Part shown: positions 45,885 to 54,663 of the stretch, one piece after another | Position numbering within the stretch: position 1 is the stretch's first letter | How the letters are laid out: each line of letters starts with the position of its first letter | NCBI RefSeq assembly: GCF_016495725.1 | Contig: NZ_CP054705.1 | Coordinates: 3,596,001-3,660,000 of the forward strand | Length of the DNA: 64,000 nt | Direction: 5' to 3' | From: Salicibibacter cibarius | GTDB taxonomy: Bacteria > Bacillota > Bacilli > Bacillales > Marinococcaceae | Notes under the pieces: model-generated | The model's database searches: none | What the model saw: only the letters and a program-made list of their open reading frames with translations | What the model was told of the DNA's origin: nothing | Position numbers and translations under genes: made by a program

Positions 45885-47381
45885 TTATCGCCTCCTTTTT
45901 GAGCCTGTGGCATAACTCATGATTTCGTCATCTGTCGCTTCTTCACCATCAAATTGTGCCGTTACCTCCCCTTGATACATGACATGAATAGTGTGACAAA
46001 CTTTTCGGATCTCCGGTGCTTCCGACGATAAAATAATCACAGCCTTTCCCTGGGCAGCCAATGAAACAATATGTTGATAGATTTCACGTCTGGCCCCGAC
46101 ATCAATCCCTTGCGTCGGATTATTAAAGATAATAATATCTGCGTTCACTTCAAGCCATTTGGCGATAACTACCTTTTGTTGATTCCCGCCGCTTAACTTG
46201 TCGATCGTCGCTTTCGGGTTGGACACTTTTATATTTAACTTTTGTTGGTAAAAGTTAAATCTTTCTCTTTCAGCTCTTCCTTTAATAAATCCTGCTTTTT
46301 CGAAATGGGCCATCGATGAAAGGCTCATATTTTGGATGACGTTAAGATCCTTAATGATCGCATTCTCTTTTCGGTCTTTAGGAACAAGTCCTATCCCAGC
46401 TTTTAATGCTTGTTTCGGATGATTGATGGTTACACCCCGATCAAATATTTTGATCTGCCCGCTGTATTTTTTTCGGTAACCAAACAAGCTTTCAAAAAGC
46501 TCGGTGCGTCCATCACCGGCTAAACCGGTAAATCCAACAATTTGCCCTTTGCGTACGGTAAAATTTATATCCCAAAAAAAGCCTTCACGCGTTAAATTTT
46601 TGACTTCCAATGCCACCTGTCCAAATGGATACGGCTCTGTTAAGCGCTCCTCAGAGACAGATCTTCCCACCATCAGCTTCGTTATTTCGTCCAGTTGTCC
46701 ATCTTTCATGGGGCTGCTTCCTACGACTTTGCCATCGCGTAATACAGTATAGGTATCACATACTTGCTCGATCTCTCTTAATTTATGGGAGATATAAATG
46801 ATAGAGACGCCTGTCTGTTTAAGGTTTTGCATTAATGTAAATAGGCGGTCGACCTCGTGTTCCGCTAAAGCCGTCGTCGGTTCGTCCATAATAATCAGCC
46901 TGGATTTATGTAGGAGTGCTCTTGCAATTTCGATCATCTGTTTGTATGACGTGTCCAAATGACGGACGTAAGTCTTCGGATGAATATCAACCCCTAACTC
47001 AGCTAGAATGTCGCTTGTTTTGTCGCACATCTCTTCCACTTTTACAAACCCAAACCGATTCTTAAGTTCAGCGCCCAAAAACAGATTTTCATATACGCGC
47101 AGGTCGGAGATGACATTGAGTTCCTGATGGATAAAGCTGATCCCGTAAGATTGGGAGGTTCTCGGATTGGCCATTTCTACCGTCTGTCCGTTTAATATGA
47201 TGGCCCCGTCATCCGGTTGATGAACACCGCCCAATATGTTCATTAACGTGGATTTTCCAGCGCCATTCTCCCCAAGCAAAGCATGAATTTCACCGTTTTC
47301 CACGTTGAAAGTAACATTTTTTAGCACCGGCACATGATTGAAGGACTTATTAATATGTTCCATGGACAAAAAGGAAGACAT
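45885..47381 (-). CDS. sugar ABC transporter ATP-binding protein (RbsA/MglA type)
   Basis: 498 residues, two fused ATPase domains. Domain 1: Walker A GENGAGKSTLMNILGG, Walker B RLIIMDEPTTALAEHE. Domain 2: degenerate Walker A LAGDGRTELFESLFG, signature KLSGGNQQKVVIAKWL, IIIFNNPTQGIDVGARRE. The signature of CUT2 importers for ribose, galactose, inositol and the like. The second of two in-frame ATGs is best placed relative to AAAGGGTGG. Confidence 0.94.
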   Translation of the reverse strand: MSSFLSMEHINKSFNHVPVLKNVTFNVENGEIHALLGENGAGKSTLMNILGGVHQPDDGAIILNGQTVEMANPRTSQSYGISFIHQELNVISDLRVYENLFLGAELKNRFGFVKVEEMCDKTSDILAELGVDIHPKTYVRHLDTSYKQMIEIARALLHKSRLIIMDEPTTALAEHEVDRLFTLMQNLKQTGVSIIYISHKLREIEQVCDTYTVLRDGKVVGSSPMKDGQLDEITKLMVGRSVSEERLTEPYPFGQVALEVKNLTREGFFWDINFTVRKGQIVGFTGLAGDGRTELFESLFGYRKKYSGQIKIFDRGVTINHPKQALKAGIGLVPKDRKENAIIKDLNVIQNMSLSSMAHFEKAGFIKGRAERERFNFYQQKLNIKVSNPKATIDKLSGGNQQKVVIAKWLEVNADIIIFNNPTQGIDVGARREIYQHIVSLAAQGKAVIILSSEAPEIRKVCHTIHVMYQGEVTAQFDGEEATDDEIMSYATGSKRRR

Positions 47382-47404
47382 CGTCATCCACCCTTTCCAT
47401 TAAA

Positions 47405-47450
47405 ATCAAAAAGGGAACACAACATCTTTTTCGCTCTATTGTATTCCCTA
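47405..47450 (-). terminator. intercistronic hairpin between SBP and ATPase genes
   Basis: On the minus strand AGGGAATA...TTCCCT is followed by TTTTTG. A leaky terminator here would give much more lipoprotein mRNA than transporter mRNA, common for ABC importers. Confidence 0.55.
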
Positions 47451-47458
47451 TGACCTTT

Positions 47459-48442
47459 CTAGAATGAAGCATCCTCATAATATTCATCAGCGTTTTCATC
47501 CGTTATTTCGGTAGCTTCCAGTACCACTTCTGTCTCTTCAGGCTCTTCCCCTTGCGCCAAATCCGCACCTAATCGAACCCCTTCTACACTCATGGAAGGC
47601 GGATACAAGAAAGTGGCCGTAATCAAGCTATCCTCGTCCTGAATGTGGTCAAACATCTCTGTTTCTCCCCCTGCACCTGTAATGTATTGAATATCCTCTC
47701 TTCCTGCCTCTTCAATGGCTTGCAATACACCAAATGCCATTCCATCGTCTTGGGTATAGACAGCATCGATATTATCTTGAGCCTGTAAAATATTTTGCAT
47801 GACATCCAAAGAGGTTTCCGTTGAGAAATCTCCATCTTGGGAAGCAACGACTTCAATACCGTCTTCGCCTGCAATCGCTTCTTCAAAACCGGCGCCACGT
47901 TGTTCCGTTACCGAGTTGGGCGGCCCTGTAATTTCTACGACATCCCCTTCCCCATCCAATTCGTCAATGAGATATTGACCGGCATTATAACCGATGCCTT
48001 CATTGTCCCCTGTAACTACAATATCTGCAGCATCATTTTCCAACTCCCGGTCCACGACGACTAACGGAATACCCGCGTCAGCCACATTCTGTCCTGCCGG
48101 CGTTAACGCGGCTGATTCGATAGGGAGAAGGACCAATGCATCTACATCCTGGGAAATTAAATCATCGACGTCGTTCGCTTGCTCGTTGGGATCCTCAGCA
48201 TTGGTCATCACATAATCAATATCTTCATTTTCTGAAATTTCATTTGCTTCTGTTTCCGCTTGATCAATTAATGATCCCATCCAACCGTGAGTGGCAGAAG
48301 GTAAAGATATTCCGATTGTAAGATCCGAATCCTCAGCATCTTCACCATTTTCACCTTCGCCGGTTGCTTCTTCATCATCTCCACATGCGGACAAAATGAC
48401 GGCTGTGCCTAAGGCCATACCCCAGATCCATGTTTTCTTCAT
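47459..48442 (-). CDS. sugar-binding lipoprotein of ABC transporter (RbsB-like)
   Basis: 327 residues from MKKTWIWGMALGTAVILSACGDDEEATG: a signal peptide with lipobox LSAC, then a very acidic linker (GEGENGEDAEDSD). The periplasmic-binding-protein fold type I follows: LTIGISLPSATHGWMGSLIDQAE, DALVLLPIESAALTP, GIPLVVVDRE, GPPNSVTEQRGAGF. It binds the sugar outside the membrane. A LacI-type operator (48482-48499) sits just before the gene. Acidity suits a saline habitat. Confidence 0.93.
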   Translation of the reverse strand: MKKTWIWGMALGTAVILSACGDDEEATGEGENGEDAEDSDLTIGISLPSATHGWMGSLIDQAETEANEISENEDIDYVMTNAEDPNEQANDVDDLISQDVDALVLLPIESAALTPAGQNVADAGIPLVVVDRELENDAADIVVTGDNEGIGYNAGQYLIDELDGEGDVVEITGPPNSVTEQRGAGFEEAIAGEDGIEVVASQDGDFSTETSLDVMQNILQAQDNIDAVYTQDDGMAFGVLQAIEEAGREDIQYITGAGGETEMFDHIQDEDSLITATFLYPPSMSVEGVRLGADLAQGEEPEETEVVLEATEITDENADEYYEDASF

Positions 48443-48481
48443 CAACGTCACCCCTTTATTTTTTTAAACATACCCTCCGGA

Positions 48482-48499
48482 TTTGTAATCGTTTACAAA
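48482..48499 (-). promoter_or_regulatory. LacI-type operator before the sugar-binding protein gene
   Basis: Palindrome TTTGTAATCGTTTACAAA with the central CG typical of LacI-family sites. The same core TGTAATCGTTTACA occurs upstream of the neighbouring regulator gene at 49568-49581. Confidence 0.75.
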
Positions 48500-48551
48500 T
48501 AAGGGCAGCGGTCTGTTATCAACCTTTTTATTTAATAACAGAACGCCAACC

Positions 48552-49535
48552 TTATGTTGACTCGCGTATCACTAACTCATGATCCAAAATAACACTTTCT
48601 ACTTTTTCGCCTTTGAGCTTTTTGATCAGCATTTCAACGGCAATTGTCCCCATTTTATACATTGGCTGAGAAATGGTGGTAAGCGCAGGGTTCGTCATAT
48701 TGGAAAATTCGATTTTGTCAAAGCCTACAACAGCCATATCATCCGGTACATGTAAGCCGCAGGCGCTGATTTCTTTTAACGCGCCGATGGCCAATAAATC
48801 GGATACGGCAAACAACGCCGTTGGACGATCATTTAAGTTCAAAATTTTCTTCGCCGCTTGCTGTCCATACTCAAAGCCCAGGTGTTCTGTGTGGAAAATA
48901 TACTCCTCTCTGACAGGGATCCCATGCTCTTCTAAGGCTTTTTGATACCCTTTATTCCGTTGGCGTGCATACAGATATTTCTGGTTCGAATTTATGAATG
49001 CAATTTTTTTATTCCCAATCTTGATTAAATGCTTGACAGCCCGATAAGCGGCTGCTTCGTTATCAATCGTCACATAAGGAATCTCTTTTTCAATCATGTA
49101 CTCACTGCATTGTATAATGGCATGGTTTTCGGCTAAGTCCAGAAGGGCTTCAACGTTTACAGCCGGATCCATGGAAATGATGCCATCGGCCATTTTTGCC
49201 TTCACCAAATCGAAATAAATATTTTCCCTTTCCGGACTTGAGTCGGTTTCGCATAACAAAATATTATAATTGTGACTGATGGCGAAGCTTTCGATCCCTT
49301 TAATGATATCGAAATAGAATGGATTGGAAATCTCGGGAATAAGGACTAAAAGCAAACGACTTTCGGATTTTCTTAGGTTTCTGCCGAGCATACTCGGTTG
49401 ATAATTCAATTTTTGAATCGTTTCTTCTACCTTCAATCTTGTTTTCGCCGTAACCGTATTTTGATCATGTAGCACGCGTGAGACTGTTGCTACAGATACA
49501 CCCGCCTCTTTTGCCACCCGTTGAATATTTACCAT
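48552..49535 (-). CDS. LacI-family transcriptional regulator of the sugar cluster
   Basis: 327 residues. N-terminal HTH VNIQRVAKEAGVSVATVSRVLHDQNTVTAKTRLKVEETI, hinge LNYQPSMLGRNLRKSE, then a sugar-binding effector domain with VAVVGFDKIEFSNMTNPALTTISQP. Two identical-core operators, one before the importer operon and one before this gene, support local control plus autoregulation. The inducing sugar is probably the importer's substrate. Confidence 0.93.
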   Translation of the reverse strand: MVNIQRVAKEAGVSVATVSRVLHDQNTVTAKTRLKVEETIQKLNYQPSMLGRNLRKSESRLLLVLIPEISNPFYFDIIKGIESFAISHNYNILLCETDSSPERENIYFDLVKAKMADGIISMDPAVNVEALLDLAENHAIIQCSEYMIEKEIPYVTIDNEAAAYRAVKHLIKIGNKKIAFINSNQKYLYARQRNKGYQKALEEHGIPVREEYIFHTEHLGFEYGQQAAKKILNLNDRPTALFAVSDLLAIGALKEISACGLHVPDDMAVVGFDKIEFSNMTNPALTTISQPMYKMGTIAVEMLIKKLKGEKVESVILDHELVIREST

Positions 49536-49565
49536 TTTATTCTATTGCTCCTCTATCGGCATTCA

Positions 49566-49583
49566 TTTGTAATCGTTTACATT
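49566..49583 (-). promoter_or_regulatory. LacI-type operator before the regulator gene
   Basis: ATTTGTAATCGTTTACAT: shares the 14-base core TGTAATCGTTTACA with the operator at 48484-48497, suggesting autoregulation. Confidence 0.7.
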
Positions 49584-49642
49584 CATAATAAATGGTGGAC
49601 AGTTTTCTGTCAATGCAAAAAAATCATAATTCAAACACTGTT

Positions 49643-50596
49643 TCATTCAAAATAGCCAAGCCGTTTCAACACAAGCCACGTTGCGCCGTAAATGCCTGCA
49701 TCATTTCCAAGACGGGCAAATTCAAATGATAAAGATTCATCGGCCTCTTTTAAAACGAAGCGTTTATAATGATCAACTAATGGGTGCAGCAGTGTTTCTC
49801 CGGCAGCCGACATCCCTCCGCCAATGATAATTTTCTCCGGATTGATCAGCGTGACCGCGTTTGCAAGGGCATAAGCCAAATAATAGGCCGCTTCATTGAC
49901 GATATAAGCCGCAAGAGCGTCGCCGGCTTTTGCAGCCTCATAGATGTCGATCACCTCGCTATCTTTATGTAATGACCTTGAGTCTTTGAAGTTGCGAAGA
50001 TAGTCTCGCAAACTTCGCCGCAATCCTTTAGCCGCCACATATTCTTCCAGGCAGCCTTCCCGTCCACATGTGCATAAACGCCCATGAGGAACCGTGACTG
50101 TATGGCCGATCTCCCCGGCGGTTCCATTGAGTCCGGTAACGAGATCGCCGTTAACAATGATCCCACCGCCAACTCCGGTTCCCAAGGTAACGAAGAAGGA
50201 TGAAGCTTCCTTTTTGCCGGCTCCTTGCCAATGTTCACCTGCCGCTGCCAAGTTCGCATCGTTATTGATAAAAACAGGCACATGAAATGCGTCAGCGAGA
50301 ATCGCTTTTAGAGGATAATTTTCCCAACCGATGTTAACAGCGATGTCAACGACACCGGTTGCTTCATCGACGAAACCGGGAACACCGATGCCTATGCCAG
50401 TCAAACGACCTTCAGAAATTGAATGCTCTACAAAGCGCTCTTTGATGCTTTTGATAATGTGACCGGTTAAATGCTTGCCGTTATCTTCACTGTCAGTCGC
50501 TATTTTCCATTTATCTATCTTTTCGCCATCAGTCATAAACAAACCGAATTTAGTTGACGTCCCACCGACATCGATCCCTACAACGTATTTTGACAT
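49643..50596 (-). CDS. glcK: ROK-family glucokinase
   Basis: Phosphorylates glucose or a related hexose with ATP. 317 residues from MSKYVVGIDVGGTSTKFGLF, after GGGGAGCG. The ATP site is GIDVGGTSTKFG; sugar ligands lie in VFINNDANLAAAGEH and GTGVGGGIIVNG; the zinc motif is GRLCTCGREGCLEEYVAA. It is upstream of the LacI gene in the same direction and may be the first gene of the cluster. The exact hexose is not certain. Confidence 0.92.
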   Translation of the reverse strand: MSKYVVGIDVGGTSTKFGLFMTDGEKIDKWKIATDSEDNGKHLTGHIIKSIKERFVEHSISEGRLTGIGIGVPGFVDEATGVVDIAVNIGWENYPLKAILADAFHVPVFINNDANLAAAGEHWQGAGKKEASSFFVTLGTGVGGGIIVNGDLVTGLNGTAGEIGHTVTVPHGRLCTCGREGCLEEYVAAKGLRRSLRDYLRNFKDSRSLHKDSEVIDIYEAAKAGDALAAYIVNEAAYYLAYALANAVTLINPEKIIIGGGMSAAGETLLHPLVDHYKRFVLKEADESLSFEFARLGNDAGIYGATWLVLKRLGYFE

Positions 50597-50700
50597 ATTA
50601 AACGCTCCCCATTTCCCTCTTCTTCCATCAAGGTAACAGCAGTTAGCCACATATTATAGCAATTTTCCACTGAATGCAAAAACCGCCGACCGTAACAACC

Positions 50701-50785
50701 ATTAGAAAAACTTGGCTTCCACCAGGTCCTTATAGTGGAACCCTCAGGTTTACTTATACTTTAACAAAGTTAAACATTCTTAAAA
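50701..50785. repeat. double-hairpin interspersed repeat, subfamily 2
   Basis: Starts TTAGAAAAACTTGGCTTCC. Left hairpin GGCTTCCAC...GTGGAACCC; right part ACTTTAAC AAA GTTAAA and TTAAAATA. Close to the copy at 24575-24668. It lies upstream of glcK in a non-coding stretch. 50790-51050 shows no feature I can support. Confidence 0.65.
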
Positions 50786-51053
50786 TACAAAATAATAAAT
50801 TTAAGGTAGGCAATGACCACTATATGAACGTATGTATAGCCTTAACAGATGCTTATGCATCCTTCTTTCCAACACAAACTAATCGCGCTGTTTCAGAGCC
50901 CTTGGCATGCAGGGGATGATTGAAACGCGAAAAGAACCTCCGAAAAAACCAACGGGTTCATGGGGCTTGGCAGTGCTTATAATGATCGATGCGGAAACAT
51001 CGGCTCCAACGCATAAAAAGCCCTCCGGCATGAAAAATGAATGCTAATGCTCA

Positions 51054-51313
51054 GATTGGTTCTCAAGATCGGGCTTTGAGAACTCCTTGTGTTGCACGGG
51101 ATTCATATGAGTCCTCAAAAATAGGGTTCGCGGACTCTAAGCGCTACTTGCGAGTCATTTGAGTCCTCAAAACTGGGGTCTGCGGACTATAAACGCTGCT
51201 TGTGTGACATTTGAATCCTCAGAACTGGGGTCTGCAGACTATAAACGCTACTTGCGAGTCATTTGAGTCCTCAGAACCGAGGTCTACAGACTATAAACAT
51301 TCGTTAAAGTGCA
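51054..51313. repeat. 52-bp tandem hairpin repeat array
   Basis: Units at 51106, 51158, 51210 and 51262 with an exact 52-base period, plus a diverged unit at about 51054. Each unit can pair GAGTCC with GGACT(C/A). The diverged unit has GTTCTCAA / TTGAGAAC instead, so the hairpin survives sequence change. Non-coding, next to the acsA terminator. Confidence 0.85.
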
Positions 51314-51317
51314 AAAA

Positions 51318-51351
51318 CCGATAAGGATCGCCCGCGGGCGATCCTTATCGG
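51318..51351 (-). terminator. acsA terminator (perfect 34-bp palindrome)
   Basis: CCGATAAGGATCGCC / GGCGATCCTTATCGG around CGCG. On the minus strand it is followed by TTTTTGC, 16 bases after the acsA stop. Confidence 0.9.
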
Positions 51352-51367
51352 TCTCAAAACATATCCC

Positions 51368-53089
51368 TTAGTCATCATCCATCGTCGACAAATCACCGGT
51401 TGGCAGATCAAGCTCCCATGCTTTGAGTACACGGCGCATGATTTTCCCGCTTCGAGTTTTCGGCAATGTGTCTCGGATATCCATTTCCCGGGGCGCCGCG
51501 TGGGCTGCCAGTCCGTTTTTCACAAATACCCGAATATCCTCTTTCAATTCATCACTCTCTTCATATCCTTCCCGCAGGGCAACGAACGCTTTAATAATTT
51601 CCCCGCGCACGGGATCGGGCTTGCCGATCACACCTGCCTCACCCACAGCCGGATGTTCTACAAGTTTGCTTTCTATCTCAAATGGACCGACGCGCTCGCC
51701 GGAGGTGACGATTACATCATCTACACGCCCCTGGAACCAGTAATAGCCATCTTCATCTTTATAAGCTGAATCGCCGGAAACGTACCAACCCGGGAACTCA
51801 AAGTAGCCGTTATATTTTTCCTCGTTATTCCAAATGGTGCGCATCATCGACGGCCAACCCGTTTTCATGGCAAGGTTCCCCATTCGATTCGGCGGCAATT
51901 CATTTCCCTGGTCATCAAGAATCGCTGCTTCTACGCCCGGGATCGGTTTCCCCATCGACCCCGGCTTCACTGTCAATGCCGGGAAGTTTGTAATCATGAT
52001 CGCGCCGGTTTCCGTCATCCACCAAGAATCATGAATACGCAGGCCATAGACTTCATGTCCCCAACGCACAACTTCAGGATTTAGCGGTTCACCGACACTT
52101 AAAATATGCCTTAAGCTCGATAAATCATAATTTTTCACGACGTCGTCGCCTGCGCTTGCCAACATTCGAAGCGCGGTTGGCGCACTGTACCAAACCGTGA
52201 CATTGTATTTTTCCAACGTCCCGTACCAGGCTTCGGGACTAAACCGTCCGCCCCGGACAACATTGGTAGCACCGTTCAACCAAGGTGCAAAAATACCATA
52301 AGACGTTCCGGTTACCCATCCCGGATCAGCTGTACACCAATACACATCGTCTTCTTTCAAGTCAAGGACCCATTTGCCCGTTTGATAATGCTGGAGCATG
52401 GCTGCATGAACGTGCAACACGCCTTTCGGCATCCCCGTTGAACCGGAAGTGTAGTGCAAAATAAGGCCGTCTTCACGATCCACCCACGTAATGTCATGAT
52501 TTTCCGATGCTTTTTCCAGTCGTGTTTTAAAATCAAGTGTTTTTCCTTCTTCTCTTACAGTATCTCCGTAGATAAATACCTTTTCCAGTGCAGGAAGATC
52601 CGAAACGGGCACACGCCCGACCAGATCATTCGTCGTTATAATCGCTTTTGCTTCACTGTTTTGCAGACGGTCCTTTACCGCACCTTCCATAAAAGCTTCA
52701 AACAATGGGCCGATGATCGCGCCCACCTTAATGGCTCCAAGTGCGGCAAAATATAATTCAGGCGAGCGCGGCATGAAAATAAACACACGGTCCCCTTTTT
52801 CAATCCCGGCGTCTTTAAATACATTCGCTGCCTTATCGGTCATTTTTTTCATGTCGGCAAATGTATAAGACTCATCGCGCTGATCATCGCTATAATATAA
52901 AGCGACTTGATCTTTTTTATTCTCTTTCTCTGCGTGGCGATCAATAGCTTCATACGCCATATTCACTTTCCCTGTTTCATAAAAGGAGAATGCTTTCTCG
53001 ACTTCTGCCCAATCAAACTGTTTCACTGCTTCTTCGTAATTTTGTAGATTGTGATCTCCACCTTTAGGTGGAAGCGATTGCAATTCCAT
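51368..53089 (-). CDS. acsA: acetyl-CoA synthetase
   Basis: Activates acetate to acetyl-CoA via acetyl-AMP. 573 residues, the Bacillus AcsA size. Motifs: ILHYTSGSTGMPKGVLHVHAAML (AMP loop), WMTETGAIMI, YWFQGRVDDVIVTSGERVGPFEIE, and the C-terminal PKTRSGKIMRRVLKAWE whose lysine is the acetylation site. The divergent acuABC genes encode the modifying enzymes. The promoter is at 53210-53238. Confidence 0.96.
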   Translation of the reverse strand: MELQSLPPKGGDHNLQNYEEAVKQFDWAEVEKAFSFYETGKVNMAYEAIDRHAEKENKKDQVALYYSDDQRDESYTFADMKKMTDKAANVFKDAGIEKGDRVFIFMPRSPELYFAALGAIKVGAIIGPLFEAFMEGAVKDRLQNSEAKAIITTNDLVGRVPVSDLPALEKVFIYGDTVREEGKTLDFKTRLEKASENHDITWVDREDGLILHYTSGSTGMPKGVLHVHAAMLQHYQTGKWVLDLKEDDVYWCTADPGWVTGTSYGIFAPWLNGATNVVRGGRFSPEAWYGTLEKYNVTVWYSAPTALRMLASAGDDVVKNYDLSSLRHILSVGEPLNPEVVRWGHEVYGLRIHDSWWMTETGAIMITNFPALTVKPGSMGKPIPGVEAAILDDQGNELPPNRMGNLAMKTGWPSMMRTIWNNEEKYNGYFEFPGWYVSGDSAYKDEDGYYWFQGRVDDVIVTSGERVGPFEIESKLVEHPAVGEAGVIGKPDPVRGEIIKAFVALREGYEESDELKEDIRVFVKNGLAAHAAPREMDIRDTLPKTRSGKIMRRVLKAWELDLPTGDLSTMDDD

Positions 53090-53209
53090 GGCACATCTTC
53101 CTTTCTTTCGATAATGAAAGCTACTTATCTCGGTGGTCGCATGGGAATAGCATTGCGTTTTTCCTACCGAAGGGATTTAAATAAACTCCATAGGGAAGTT
53201 TCCATTTAT

Positions 53210-53238
53210 AGTATACTATCTGAACGAATACGAATCAA
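53210..53238 (-). promoter_or_regulatory. acsA promoter
   Basis: On the minus strand TTGATT, 17-bp spacer, TATACT. No convincing CcpA cre box was found in the 53100-53345 intergenic region, although acsA and acuABC are CcpA targets in B. subtilis. Confidence 0.55.
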
Positions 53239-53351
53239 CGTAAAGAATTTGTCACAAACAAAAATATAATCTTCACAAATCTTTTCCCTCTTGACGCATT
53301 TATCATGTATAATAAGTATAATGTATTCGTTAAAGGTGGTTCTAATATTTG

Positions 53352-53984
53352 ATGGAACACATCAAAACATATTATCGTGAAGACGTACAAACCAATGGAA
53401 AAAATCTACGCTTTGAAGGTCCGATATCCAGTGAACAAATCGACCGTTATGACTACCATCCGGGGCTTATCGCGTTTCGCCAGCCGAAAGAACAAAAGAA
53501 AGCATTGATGGGCATTGCCGAGCTCCCCGAAGGACGGATTAACGTCGCCGTCGATGACGGTGTGATCGTTGGGTATGTAACGTTTGTGTACCCCGATCCC
53601 CTTGAACGTTGGTCAGAAAGTCCGTTGGATAACTTGCTTGAACTGGGAGCCATTGAAGTCGCACATGAATACCGGGGATTTAAAATTGGCAGCCGCTTGC
53701 TTGAACTATCGATGTACGACGATGCCATGGAAGACTATATCATTATTACGACTGAATATTATTGGCACTGGGATTTAAAAAATAGCAATACGACCGTCTG
53801 GGGATACAGAAAATTTATGGAAAAGATGATGAACAAAGGCGGTTTAGAGTGGATGGCCACCGATGATCCGGAAATCAGTTCTCATCCAGCCAATTGTTTA
53901 TTGGTACGGATCGGAAACCGCGTTTCGATGGAAGATGTACAAACCTTCGATCAAATTCGCTTTACAGACCGATTCTTGTTTTGA
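53352..53984 (+). CDS. acuA: acetyltransferase AcuA (acts on AcsA)
   Basis: GNAT-family protein acetyltransferase that inactivates AcsA by acetylating its active lysine. 210 residues, starting MEHIKTYYREDVQTNGKNLRFEGPIS. The GNAT core lies in VDDGVIVGYVTF...LLELGAIEVAHEYRGFKIGSRLLELS, with the acetyl-CoA loop YRGFKIGSRL. First gene of acuABC, divergent from acsA. An SD AAAGGTGG precedes the ATG; the TTG just before is less likely. Confidence 0.95.
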   Translation: MEHIKTYYREDVQTNGKNLRFEGPISSEQIDRYDYHPGLIAFRQPKEQKKALMGIAELPEGRINVAVDDGVIVGYVTFVYPDPLERWSESPLDNLLELGAIEVAHEYRGFKIGSRLLELSMYDDAMEDYIIITTEYYWHWDLKNSNTTVWGYRKFMEKMMNKGGLEWMATDDPEISSHPANCLLVRIGNRVSMEDVQTFDQIRFTDRFLF

Positions 53985-54000
53985 AAAGAGGTGTAAGCCG

Positions 54001-54663
54001 ATGAACGCCGAAGAAATTATGAGAACGAACGTGCATAAATTAACGATGGATGACAAAATTGAAAGCGCTGTTGAACTCATGGAAAAGGAACGCCTACGCC
54101 ACATCCCGATCGTCGACGATGATGATACCCTTATCGGGATTATTTCCGATCGGGATGTTCGCGATGCCAGGTTTTCCATTTTCAGCAATAAGCGCTTGGA
54201 TGCCATTTTGCAAAAACCGGTAAAAGAAATCATGAAAACCGACGTTTTCACTGTTCACCCTCTTGAATATGTGGCAGATGTAGCCTCCATGCTCAGTGAA
54301 CACCAAGTTACCGGGGCCCCGGTAACTGTAAAAGATGATAAACTTGTCGGTATGATTACCGGAAGAGACTTGCTCGATACGCTCGTCCAGCTCATGGGTG
54401 CTGACCAACCAAGTTCACAAATTGAAGTAAAGGTAACTGATGCAAGCGGGCAACTTGCCGATGTGGCTGCAATCTTCAAACATCACGGCATTAATGTGAC
54501 GGGTATGCTTATCTATCCCGATAAACAAACCAATGATAAAATTCTAGCATTCCGTGTTCAGGCGATGGATATTCGATCCGTCATTACATCGCTCAAAGAC
54601 GAAGGATACGAAATCACCGGTCCTTCCATCCCGAATATGGGGAGTCCAAACGCTTATGACTAA
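54001..54663 (+). CDS. acuB: CBS-ACT domain protein AcuB
   Basis: 220 residues from MNAEEIMRTNVHKLTMDDKIES, after AAAGAGGTG. Two CBS domains (about 1-55 and 75-130, e.g. RHIPIVDDDDTLIGIISDRD and VTGAPVTVKDDKLVGMITGRDLLD) are followed by an ACT-like domain from about 140. It probably senses an adenine nucleotide or amino acid; its exact role in acetoin/acetate use is unknown. 16 bp after acuA; overlaps acuC by 8 bases. Confidence 0.94.
   Translation: MNAEEIMRTNVHKLTMDDKIESAVELMEKERLRHIPIVDDDDTLIGIISDRDVRDARFSIFSNKRLDAILQKPVKEIMKTDVFTVHPLEYVADVASMLSEHQVTGAPVTVKDDKLVGMITGRDLLDTLVQLMGADQPSSQIEVKVTDASGQLADVAAIFKHHGINVTGMLIYPDKQTNDKILAFRVQAMDIRSVITSLKDEGYEITGPSIPNMGSPNAYD

Noticed and set aside
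53100-53345. CcpA cre site between acsA and acuA
   Set aside because: Known regulation in B. subtilis made me look, but no sequence close to the TGWNANCGNTNWCA pattern was convincing.
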